Shown here piece after piece: positions 45,389-55,508 of a DNA stretch of 64,000 nt. The notes beneath the pieces were generated by a model, which was given only the letters and a program-made list of their open reading frames with translations, did not search any database and was not told the origin of the DNA. The stretch is from Zarea fungicola (lineage: Eukaryota; Ascomycota; Sordariomycetes; Hypocreales; Cordycipitaceae), in NCBI GenBank assembly GCA_900169235.1, contig FWCC01000345.1:22715-86714 (forward strand), given 5' to 3'. The position numbers were made by a program, and so were the translations under genes. The first letter of the stretch is position 1. Every line of letters begins with the position of its first letter.

Positions 45389-46542
45389 GTCTCAATAAAT
45401 GGGAAGCCATGCCCGCTCATTCTACTCTGCCAGGATGATATGCAAGGTGCCCCATCTGTGACCTCTACCGATTCAAGTAATAGTTTAGTATAAATAATTT
45501 TTCTACACCTTTATTCCGAGTTAGAAAGAGACATGTATCACGTATCACTCGGCCACCAATATTTACCCCGGACTGTATGACACGGGCAAGAGGAATCAAC
45601 CACGACGAGGCTTCAAAAACGGCGAGTAGCGAGTGCTTAATTTCCATGTAAATGGTCGCGCAAGTTCTTCCTTCCATAAACTGACAGCGAGTGATGTGGT
45701 GCTTATCTAGTCTTCGGGGCGGTGGGCGTTAGTATGTGAGCCCAACACTCTTCGCGTGTCCAAGAGAGGTAATGAGGAGCCAACGACAACAGGTGAGCGT
45801 GTGAGAGTTTGAGAGTATGGAATACTATAAAGCCAGCACCGTATTCACGGAAAAATATAGCGCAATTGGCATATCCTGGCAAGACATTTGGGCCGAACAA
45901 GGCCGGCACCTGCGGTTTGGGTGCGAGCTAGCTGCTACGGCTAAGTGCTGATGGCAGTATATATAATCTCCTATGCCCTACCTGATATATGTGTTTAATA
46001 GATGCCGTATTTTTTGCAATGTAAAATAACTGGATGGAAGATTACGGTAGCTCGCGCAGGGTAACATTAGTGGGCAAGCCTTTTCCCGCCATTGGTAGTC
46101 TTTGTTAGCGTCGCAGGTTAGTAGCGAGAAGCTGCATCATTAGTATGTCACTATGACGCGAAGAAGGGAGGGGAAAAATGAACAAAGCCAAGCTAGCCGT
46201 ACCCCGTTCTCAACATTCAATAGAATAAACTACAAATTAGGTTGATATTTAGTAAATTTGAAAGACAAAACACGCTCCTGCGTGTGAATAGACTTACAAA
46301 TAACCATTAACTATAGCCACTGCCGCTGCTCGTTCTTCCCGATTAAGCGTTGGATGTCCTGTTGTAGATCGCCGTTGCTTAGCCATCCAAGCCATCAATT
46401 TAGTCGTGATGTAATGCCGCAGATCATCTCGACAAGTGTACAAAAAGAAGTGACGTCCAGTCACCCCATCCATACGTCTATTCATGTCTCAGTTCTTTCT
46501 GCAAACCTCGACCAAAGAAAAAAAAACCGGTGAAAAATTACA

Positions 46543-46992
46543 ATGGCACCGTTCCTGCCACTGGCGCCTTCCAGTTGGACTGCAACACCGACTGACGACT
46601 TGAAACCCATTGGCGTTAGACAAGATTCCACGACGGTAGTCACGGTCACTGCAACAAGCATACCAAGCAGCAGCAGCAACACAGTTGTGCTATCAGGCGG
46701 CGCAATTGCGGGCATCGTCATTGGAACCATTGTGGGCACTGTGCTGCTTCTCTGGATAATACGGTCATGCTTCTATTTAGGAAGACCGACTCTTGCACCA
46801 ACCGTTGAGCCCTGGTACGGACGTGAAACAGAGACAAAGCGTCATTCATACCGTCACCATCGACGTCCTCGCAGTCGACGGCGCTCACGATCGTCAAGCG
46901 TTACACTTCCATCGCCGGTTGTAGTGCGCCAAGAAACACGAAGGTCAAGGCGCAAGTCGGGTGGCAGCCGACGCGCCTACAGCTCTTATTGA
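46543..46992 (+). CDS. Single-pass membrane protein with Arg/Ser-rich tail
   Basis: Single-exon frame, 149 aa. No cleavable signal is evident; a Thr/Ser/Pro-rich N-terminal part (TTVVTVTATSIPSSSSNT) precedes one strong TM helix, GGAIAGIVIGTIVGTVLLLW, at about residues 52-74. The C-terminal tail is extremely basic (HHRRPRSRRRSRSSS and RRSRRKSGGSRR). Small Ser/Thr-rich single-pass proteins of this layout are common in ascomycetes and uncharacterised. The RS-like tail could be a phosphorylation target, but this is a guess. The start context is plain; an upstream exon cannot be ruled out. Confidence 0.55.
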   Translation: MAPFLPLAPSSWTATPTDDLKPIGVRQDSTTVVTVTATSIPSSSSNTVVLSGGAIAGIVIGTIVGTVLLLWIIRSCFYLGRPTLAPTVEPWYGRETETKRHSYRHHRRPRSRRRSRSSSVTLPSPVVVRQETRRSRRKSGGSRRAYSSY

Positions 46993-47284
46993 GAGTATGG
47001 GAGACTGCTGATCGCTAGGAGACTGGCTAACGAGAATAGCCAATCTGGAGGTGGGAAACTTATTGCACCATTACTTTTCCAAAGGAGAAGTGAGGTGGAC
47101 AAATGTCTGCCGACTTTGACGGCCCTTCATCGAGATGATGGGCAAATTTGAGTACATATATGTGAGAGCGCACTGATTGGATACCATCTTTGTATGTATT
47201 TTGAGGTTTTCAGAAGGGATAATAGCAATTATGAACAGCGCAAATTATCATGCCATATCTTCATTTAGCAACGAGAAGTGTACA

Positions 47285-49606
47285 TCAATCCTCGTTACGA
47301 AGCCAACTGAAGGTATCCAAAAGATCAAAACTAAAGTCTGGTTGCGCCAAGTAGCCAAATCCTTGTGCCTCTGTGTCAATACCATCCCCAATAAGCCCAG
47401 TGTCCAAATCCAAATGCTGGTCCAAAACCCGTTGAATAATATCTTTACAGTTTGTTGACAGATCAGAGGGCCTAACCCACTCAAAAACAACGTTGAGCAA
47501 ACTCAGCTGTTGTATTATGGTAGACCGCGTCAGTTGAGGATCTTTCGGACGTTTAGCTGTGAAAGTTGGCTGTAACAGCTCTTTACAGAGTATACCGCTT
47601 CCAGGGGCCGCATATGCTAAAAACTGTTGAACAAAAAGTTAGAAGATGGTCGTCTCAGTAACGAAGAGAGTATGCTTTGCTATACGTACCCACCACTCAA
47701 AGTGACTATCATACGGCGTTGAGAACTGGTCTTTATGAATCCAGAAATGGAGTGTTATCTTGACCATTGTCAGACTTGTGGTAAGGAGTTGCCCGTCATC
47801 GTCGCATCCATATCGTATCAGCAGCCGCTGTATAAGAAAGATGTTGTGCAGATGTTCCAGATACACGAAAGCCCGGAGATAATGACTCTCAAAATCTACG
47901 GTTGAAGATGCCAACTGCTGTGGATCGTAATATAAACCTGATGGAAATGCTGTTGGCAGCAAAACTTGGCGCGACAACAGGTCCCTTCGAGTTTAATTAG
48001 CATGCTGTGCACCCATTGTACTGCCCGACCTTTTGTTTTGGGCAACAGAGCAAACGCACAGGGGACAAGACTTACAGCAGGTATTCGCGAGAGGGTTCCG
48101 TAGAATTATTGTGTGCAACCTCAATGATTTCGTCTCTGATAAGCGCAATGAGATACCTTGCTCTCAAAACGGTTACTGGAAATATGAAGCCCCCTGTGTT
48201 CCATCCCTGCGGGTCTAGCGAGTCAAGTGCCTTTGATATGGTTTTCTCATCACCCATCAGTTCTTCGTCTCGAATATCAAGCGGCATAGGTGTTGAGACG
48301 AAGCGCCGGCCGATTAAAGGTGGTCGTCCCGTAAATGTGGCATCAAGTTTGTCACAGACAAATATAGTTGCGAATATGCGCATTATGAATTCCGAGGAAA
48401 GCGATGGGGTATAGGATGGCTGGATGCCAATTGCATGTGCTCGGAGAAATATCATCATTGTAACGCATTGTCCGTGCGAGGCAAAGGTAGACATTGCTTT
48501 TTCCTGTCGTTAGTTCAACGCAAGGCGCAAAATACGGTAGCCTGATAATACTCACTGCCATCACCATCAAGAACGGAATCCATGATTGTTCTGTACCAGC
48601 ATAGATGTAAAAGTAAGTTGTGCGGTTCACCACAGAACTTTGCCAGCTGAATACAGTAATCAAGACAGGTTCGAGCCACGTCGCCAGTGACTCCATCAGT
48701 CCATTTGATTAAGGGTTTAGAGAAATAGTCGACCGGATCGGTTATTCGTTCCAAGTATGGCCAGATAAGCCCAAGTGACTCCCATCGAAGATTAGCACCA
48801 CAAAACTGGTGTAGCCATTTCCGAGCATTCAGCTCGTGGTCCTGGAATGGCTTTTTTGTGGCCGTGAAGATGCGTTCGGCAATGTGCTCCAGACCCTGTT
48901 GTTTAGAGCCGTTCTTGAATGGGCGCATTAGATTTTGTAGAGACTGGAATATATCTTGGACTGCCAAATGCACCCATCCATAGGTGCATTGCTGGCCAGC
49001 CCGCTCTCCAACTTGACTGTCAATTAGGTTGAAGACTGTTTTCAGAACGAATAGACTCTTCTCGCGCACCACGGTTGGTAGTTGGCTAAACCGTACTGAG
49101 CTGCTCTCTTGGCTATTATTTCCGTCATTTTGAGGCGATTGCTCCGCGACTGGGAACAAAAGATTTGTTCTAATCTCTTCCAGGGCGGCGTTGTGGCTAT
49201 AGAACCCAGAGGCACTGGAGCGTGGCGGCAGGCAATTAAATTCTACCGATGTACTACCATCATCTTTTGTCAAGACTTCTGTATCATTTGCGCCCGTGCC
49301 AGATGATCCTGGCCGTGACACGGCGATCGGTGAGGATGTGGTCTTTAACAATGGAGCGCGTCCTCCTGAACTTGATGCGGTGTAGGTGCAACTGTTGTCT
49401 GTACCTCTACTGCGTGCACATCTACCGCAGACGGGTTGTTTGTGGTCGCAAGCAAGCTTGCGGAGCCTACAGGGATCGCAGGCAGCTGTCCGGCCATTTG
49501 GCCGTCGCGGTGGCGGAGGTGTTTGAGCCGTCGTCTGTTTTGAGGCTGTAGCTCTCAAGGCGCGGTCATGCATTGTTATGCGCGAGCCGTGCCGAGTCCC
49601 GTTCAT
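47285..49606 (-). CDS. Zn2Cys6 transcription factor (fungal_trans type)
   Basis: Exons on the minus strand 49606-48556, 48496-48076, 47984-47690 and 47623-47285, 701 aa, all joins in phase. The zinc cluster CDPCRLRKLACDHKQPVCGR with CARSRGTDNSC has C-x2-C-x6-C-x5-C-x2-C-x8-C spacing. A Ser/Thr-rich linker precedes the regulatory domain, where SHGQCVTMMIFLRAHAIGIQ and FATIFVCDKLDATFTGRPPL are the characteristic fungal_trans blocks. It resembles regulators found at secondary-metabolite loci and lies about 1 kb from the bZIP gene at the left edge of the NRPS cluster, so it may be a cluster regulator or simply a border gene. A second ATG at 49573 is possible. Confidence 0.85.
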
Positions 49607-50595
49607 GGATGCTATTTAGTATAGTTGGTCTGCCAATTTTGCAATGAGTCGAGCCGTTTTTCTTCTCTGTCAATAGGCTCACTGTAGCTCTCAAGTTAGT
49701 TAGGCGTCTGTGCATCATTTCTCGCGGCCGCGGTACTGCTCACCAGTGTAGCTGCGCAGATATCCAAGCTATCCCGAGAAAAACTTTGCTTCAAATTCGT
49801 GAGCCTTTTTAAAAGTTTAGATTTGAGGAAAGAAAACAAATCTCGGTCGGTTTGGTGCAAGCTGCCAAGAGCCATTCCGTCCCCAGCACCGGGATCGGAT
49901 TCGGATTCGGCTTCGATGGGTCTGGCTCTAGCGTTCACCGAACCAATTCAAGTGACACTAACCTAAATTGGCTAAACGGCTAGTTCTAGGGTTGGGGTTA
50001 GCTAGACGCCAGTGTAGCTGCTCGGTATCTGCAGGCACCCTCGCAAGCATCATCCGACATCGAGCAGAGGGACTTAAAGTAATATATGGAGGATCCTCCA
50101 TTGCTTAAGTTGCAAATTGAAATCACTCCTGATTTGGTATATCCTTGAAATTGTACGGACTGGTTGCCTTTTTAAGTCGCACGGCACGTGAAGGTCGGCA
50201 GTGGGAGAGAGAAATCGTCTAAAAATGAGGCCGTGGTTGGCCCGAGAAATGTTGAGTCTACATGAGAACATATGATATTTAATTAGGACATACTGCCATT
50301 GTCAGATACATGACTTGTACCTCTCTGAGTAAATGCGAATCTTGTTCCTCTGAGGCTAGCAAAACCATTTATTGGAGTCCAACGCATCTAGTGTAGTCTC
50401 TTATTTCTCTACCAGAAGCCTTGCAAATGCAGGAAACGAGGTGATCGGATTGCACATGCAGTGGTATCCTGCAAAATCCCTGATTACCAGTGTTTTTAAA
50501 GGCAAAGACGTACTAATTCCAGCACCATAATCTTTTCCATCCGGCCAGAGCATTGAAGGAGAATAATGGCAGCCATCGCAGGACCAGAATGGTCT
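49607..50595. other. intergenic between two regulators
   Basis: Promoter of the Zn2Cys6 gene plus the 3' flank of the bZIP gene. A minus-strand frame at 49696-49938 is not convincing. Nothing else seen. Confidence 0.5.
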
Positions 50596-52027
50596 TCAGT
50601 CCACTCGGGTTTTTGTGCTGCTGCCAGTGCCATCATTAACGCCCAGAGATTCGGCAGCTGCCATCTGGTTAGACGGAGCTTGATTGCGAACGACCAGCCG
50701 TTGCTTGAAACAGTCTTTTTTCATGATTTCCATTTCCTCTCCTTTGGGGTTACTCACTTGGTTCACAATGCATTTCTTTAGGGGCGAAAAAATTGAAGCA
50801 ATCGGTTGCTGGGTGTATGGCGAGGCTACCAGTGCACGCACAGCCCCAGTCTCAAGATCAGTATGAGACTCTCGGCATTCCGACAGAAGCATAGCCTCTG
50901 TAGCCTTCAATATTTCCTCCTGAAACCCCCTTCGCTCCCACGAACTCCATTTTGTGGCATTGTCACAAACACTGGCAAGCACAGTTGGCAGTCTCCGGTT
51001 GCGGCTCAGGCGCTGCTCATTACAGATCAACGATGTGTCTCGAAAGTGGTGACAATAGTATGTACTGGCGAACTGGTCAAAGTTCTCAAACCCCATGGTT
51101 TTCATGTACGCTAAAATGGAGCTGACGCGCTCGTCAATATCAACATCTGCCTCGCCGCTGGCTGGACGCTCTGCCATGTCGCATGATGTCGGTGTCGTAG
51201 CGCTCACATCTCCAGTTACATAAGTGCTCGATCGACTCCCTATATATCCAGTTGGTGTTGAATCTACTGTCCAAGTCATCTCCTGCATAGGGGTGCCAAG
51301 TTTGTTGGAATCCCAAGAGTTGAACTCGGCAGGCAAGTAGGGTTCGAGCGGATCGCCGTTGGTGAACTCGGTAGAATCATGCTCAGTAGTAAGCCGCTTG
51401 GGAAATGGAACTTCGACTGCTGCTTCATTAGCTAGAACTAGAACACACAGGAATCGACTACCAACTGTCCGCTATGCCGGTTTCGGGCTGTGATGATTCA
51501 CTCTCCTGCGGGTTATCCTCGGGCAACAGAGAGAAGCACTGTTCTGTGCCATGAATCTTTTCTGGCAGCAGAGAGACAAGCGAGCTGGAGAAGTCACCCG
51601 AAGACTGTGGTACATGCCCTGCAGCCTCACTACCTGACGATGAGCTGTCGTCCACCAGCGGAGATGCAGTCGCAGATTGAAATTGTAATGTGTTTCGGCT
51701 TTCTAGAGGTGATTCTGTGCCCGGATTATTGTTATCGTGGTGATCGGCTCGTCTTGATCCAAGTCTTTGCTCGCAGTGCTCGAGTTTAGCTTGAAGGTCC
51801 GCCACTCGACTCTTCATACGTTGACCTATGGCTTGTTAAAGATAGTCTCAATGCATCAATTGCAGTCAATTACGGTATGTTCTTTGGGCAACACGATTTT
51901 GGATGCGCTTCTTTATTATTCGGTCTTTGACGGTCGTCCAGTCATCCCGACCGCTTATTTCGCTAATATGCGGTAGGGAATATGGCAATTCGCCGCTATT
52001 ACGAGCTGTTGGCAATTCCTCATTCAT
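50596..52027 (-). CDS. bZIP transcription factor (candidate cluster regulator)
   Basis: Exons on the minus strand 52027-51874, 51825-51502 and 51431-50596, about 437 aa. Intron 1 (48 nt, GTAATT...CATAG) splits an Arg codon inside the DNA-binding region. Joined, it gives a basic region KKRIQNRVAQRTYRQRMKSR with the diagnostic N-x7-R, running into the zipper VADLQAKLEHCEQRL. The second intron is less certain: a stop forces a splice between 51502 and 51431, and I chose the GTGAAT donor and CTAG acceptor that keep frame. The C-terminal part (SILAYMKTMGFENFDQFAST, then YYCHHFRDTSL) resembles the helical C-termini of fungal bZIP cluster regulators. Divergent from the dioxygenase gene, sharing a 1-kb promoter region. 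Confidence 0.78.
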
Positions 52028-53066
52028 AACTGCACATATACAAACATCCGCTTAGGTAAAAAAAAAAAAAGAAGACTGAAGCTGTCCTGTGCATTTAAAA
52101 ATGGTACTCGATCCAAGTGGCGCCGTTTCAGTGGACGATGCTCAATTACGTCACAAGCTCTCCATTGCCTGCCAGCATAGTTTGACCCTGCATTAACGCC
52201 ACGAAGCCTTTGAAATCTTCTAGAAACAACCCGATCAGTGGGGTTACATCGAGGCCGGGTAATTTTGCAAACCTCCCGCTTCTCCACAGTCATATGCTCT
52301 TCGCCAGTACAGTGCAGTACTAGCTGGTTTGTAGGGTTAGAAATACACGCATCTGTCTCCAGCAGCAGGATCTACGACAAAGTCACTAATTATCGCTGTT
52401 GTTTTGAGTTGACTTGAATGTGTTAATTATTAACGATGGGCCCTTTGCGGCGAAATGGGTGTAGCGCGGGTGGTGCCCGGCATAGTTTATTAGTGGCACT
52501 ACCGGCGAATGATGATGATTCTTCTGCGCTGGTGAAAGCCAGTAAGAAAAAACATATCTATATATACAGATGCTAAGACTTATTACACTGAGGCATAGCA
52601 ACCTGGCGTTAGGCGAATATTGTGAATATGTTCATCGAGAGCTAGCGCTCCTTTCTAATAATTAACTCCGACACGGCATCCATCCGTACCAGACTCGACT
52701 TTAAGGCTACCATGAGAGCCAAAGTACTCGAGGTCAAATCGGTGAAATCCAAAACCATCCGAAACGAATTATCCGGAATGTTGCAACGTGAAATATGCAA
52801 CCAATTGACAAAAATGGCAATTGACAGCAGGCATACGTATAAATTAGGCAAGATGGACGGCAAGGATGACGCCACCGCGTCTTCATCGGAGCAGGCATGT
52901 TAGCCACCAAATGCACCAATATAAAAGAACAGGCTGTTTGTTTTTAAAGGGGTAAAACTTTCATCCCTCTCGTGGAGCTCAGGGTATTTCAAGCTATTAC
53001 CTCGTCGCTCAATTGATAAGTCAACTCGTGGCTTGTCCTAGCTTGCGCCTGCACTTACTCTAAAGG
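52028..53066. promoter_or_regulatory. shared divergent promoter, bZIP / dioxygenase
   Basis: About 1 kb between divergent start codons. On the plus strand CCAAT (52916-52920) overlaps TATAAAAG (52920-52927), 140 bp before the dioxygenase ATG. TGTTAATTATTAACG at about 52420 is a near-palindrome. I did not find a clear TTACTAA-type Yap site. No intervening gene is supported. Confidence 0.5.
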
Positions 53067-54215
53067 ATGTCATCGCTCGGTTGGCTCGGGAAGGGAAGGA
53101 GGCGACTCATGCCATTGCTACGTTGGCAAAGCATTACCACGACCACCACTGCTCCCGTTAAACAGCCCATACATACAATGCCGAAATTAAGAGACAGTGC
53201 AATTGGATCTCCACGGACCATGGCCACGATCCGCAGATCGCGTTCTGATTCTTCTCCCGAATCTGGACTATCTGGGAGGAATGAACCTGGCTTGCATCAT
53301 ATTCAACGCAGTCGGTACACCCCAAGCTTCTACGAAACAATTTCTAAAATTTTGCGCATTCGAGAGCAATACATACAGGAAGGCATGGTTTTTGTCAAGG
53401 CAAAACAAATGATACCAATATTGCTTGGCCTCGGAGCCAGCCATGAGGATGTGGCTAAGCTTGCTTCAGTCAGCGACGATTTGAAGAGCGATCCCACCCT
53501 GCCCTTCCGGAAGACCCAGAACTCGCGCTTCTGCTTAGATTTTGATACCTCATCTATTCGTCGACTGGAGCGACAGCTCTTTACGCTATACGAGGACGAA
53601 GATTTCAAGCGCCATGACTCTGGCAAGGCTCGACTCTTTGATGAGGTTCAAAACGATCTCCAGTTAAACACTGCCTTCCAAGCGCTACTCATTTTCAAGG
53701 GCATGATGATCAATGGCGTGGAAATTGCATTGCGCCGAAACCTTGATTATAATTTGAACCAGTGGGTCTGCACCTTGTTCAATATTCGGACGTGCACCAC
53801 ACCTAGCCTTCTTGGCGAACCAGCTCTAGAGGGTGTGCATTCTGATGGTGTTGATCATACCATGACCACTTTCCTCGGTGCCAGCAATATGACAGGTAAC
53901 AGTGGAACGACATTCATCCACAGTATGGATGAAGTGACTGGCATTCAGCTTCATGAGACCTCACCTCTTAAGATTCTTGCGTGCGCCAGGCATAGTGAGC
54001 TGCTCGACACCATGTTGATAATCGATCACGAGCGTAAGCATAGTCTATCTGCCGTTCATGCTGAGGATAAACAGTCTGAGGCAACCCGAGATATCCTAGT
54101 CTTCTTTACGCGCAGGCCGTACCAAGATACGCACCCAGCAGCCTCCATGGACTCACTTACGCCTCACGCAACTTTACCAATGGAAGTTCCGTTGGTCGAT
54201 TTGGGGCGACTTTAA
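53067..54215 (+). CDS. Fe(II)/2-oxoglutarate dioxygenase, amino-acid hydroxylase-like
   Basis: Single exon, 382 aa. The C-terminal two thirds match the 2OG-Fe dioxygenase family that includes bacterial isoleucine dioxygenase and BsmA (PF10014-type). Visible iron ligands are His258 and Asp260 in EGVHSDGVDH, and the distal His325 in DHERKHSLSAV. Arg341 in ATRDILVFFTRR is placed to bind 2-oxoglutarate. Members hydroxylate free aliphatic amino acids such as Ile, Leu or Met. The first 85 residues (MSSLGWLGKGRRRLMPLL onward) are basic and Ser/Thr-rich and do not look conserved; the true start may be a later ATG such as 53178, or this may be a targeting segment. It sits 1.3 kb upstream of the NRPS, same strand, which suggests it makes a hydroxylated building block. 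Confidence 0.8.
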   Translation: MSSLGWLGKGRRRLMPLLRWQSITTTTTAPVKQPIHTMPKLRDSAIGSPRTMATIRRSRSDSSPESGLSGRNEPGLHHIQRSRYTPSFYETISKILRIREQYIQEGMVFVKAKQMIPILLGLGASHEDVAKLASVSDDLKSDPTLPFRKTQNSRFCLDFDTSSIRRLERQLFTLYEDEDFKRHDSGKARLFDEVQNDLQLNTAFQALLIFKGMMINGVEIALRRNLDYNLNQWVCTLFNIRTCTTPSLLGEPALEGVHSDGVDHTMTTFLGASNMTGNSGTTFIHSMDEVTGIQLHETSPLKILACARHSELLDTMLIIDHERKHSLSAVHAEDKQSEATRDILVFFTRRPYQDTHPAASMDSLTPHATLPMEVPLVDLGRL

Positions 54216-55508
54216 ACGATATCTAGAGATGGGTAGAACGAAATCAGTATTCGGCAGGTTTTGATTGAATTAGTTACAGAACTAGCTTGAAATTTGAAGA
54301 AGCACTCCCTCTAGCGTGAAAATGTTCATTAAATGTCCCGTATTAACTTGATGCGTTCTTTAGCGGGGAAAAAGAGACCCTATGACTTGAATTTCTGTTA
54401 AGGAAATAATCCATATTCAGGGCGAGCTTGAGATTTATAGTGTAGCATTCCCGATGTCATAGGAATTTGGTGAGTTTGGTGGGTAGCCTTGAGCTTGTCA
54501 GGACTTGGACCAGGTACAGCCCGAGCCAGATGAATGCAGGAAGAGATATCTGCGCCAAAATGAGCCGTATAGCTTTTCAGTGTAAGTAGGCAAAAAATAA
54601 ACTCTCATAGAGTTCCGTAATACATTCCATTACCTATTGCACTACGAAAAGCCGTACGACTGAGTTAGCACACCAGAGATGATATGCCTGTAGGCAATCC
54701 ACTAAAATTGCGCTGCCGAATGAGAGACTTGAGAAAAAGCAGGTAAGCCAGACCTGCTGGGATAGTCGCAGTAAAGATACAATTCAAGAAATAAATGGGA
54801 ATGCATAGCATATTTCTCGGCGCATTTTACAAATACCACGGCCCTCAAATAGATACTAATGAGCTGCTGCTGCATGGGTGAGAGATGGAGACTCCTGCGC
54901 CCATCGTCGTTAAAAATTGACGAGGCGTTCCACCGTAAACGGCAATCAATAGCCAGTATTACGGAGAAGAATCCCTGTAGCCCGGTGAATTAAAATGCCT
55001 GGCAATTGCGGCTCATTCTATGCGTAGGATTGTATTAACTCCCCGAGGTTAGGAATTTTGGGCCTGCTCATGAGAGGATGCCCCAATTGTGCAAATCTGA
55101 GAGTATGAATGGTCTAAATTCCGCAAGGGGCTGAAACTAGCAACGATTTCAGTTAGCGCTCGGTAGATATCATGCTTCGGATGGTAAGCTGGATAGGTAA
55201 CAGACGGCACTTATTATGAGCGGCAAACAGTTAGGCAGACAGTAATTTTCATAGATGGCAATGCGAAAGCCACTTCTGCTAGTGCGACAGTGAGTAATAA
55301 TATCAGAGATAGTAATTAATCATTCTGTGGCGGAAATCCGACTTACGAGACGGCCAACCATAGGGCAACACAGGTGCCTGTGACACAACAGTGCATGAAT
55401 CTGTACCATACTTTTTCATGATTTGCGGACACATCCTCGTCAGCATCTCGTCAGCGTCTCGACAGTAGTTGCATCTAAGGCCAAGAAAAACCCAAAAGAG
55501 TGATCAAA
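54216..55508. other. intergenic, dioxygenase to NRPS
   Basis: 1.3 kb containing the NRPS promoter. No ORF with coding character was seen. AT-rich with several GTGAGTAATAAT-like stretches near 55290. Confidence 0.5.

Larger units (their letters stand above)
44240..46542. other. gene-poor region with decayed genes
   Basis: 2.3 kb with no intact gene. Two relics are listed separately (44907-45182 minus, 45215-45388 plus). The minus-strand frames at 45465-45677 and 45703-45909 show no known family. Confidence 0.45.

Noticed and set aside
49696..49938. 80-codon minus-strand frame upstream of the Zn2Cys6 gene
   Set aside because: No domain, and it lies within the expected promoter/leader.
55500..55508. 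NRPS start at GTG 55500
   Set aside because: The first real ATG in frame is 55509; a GTG start is not expected in a fungal nuclear gene.
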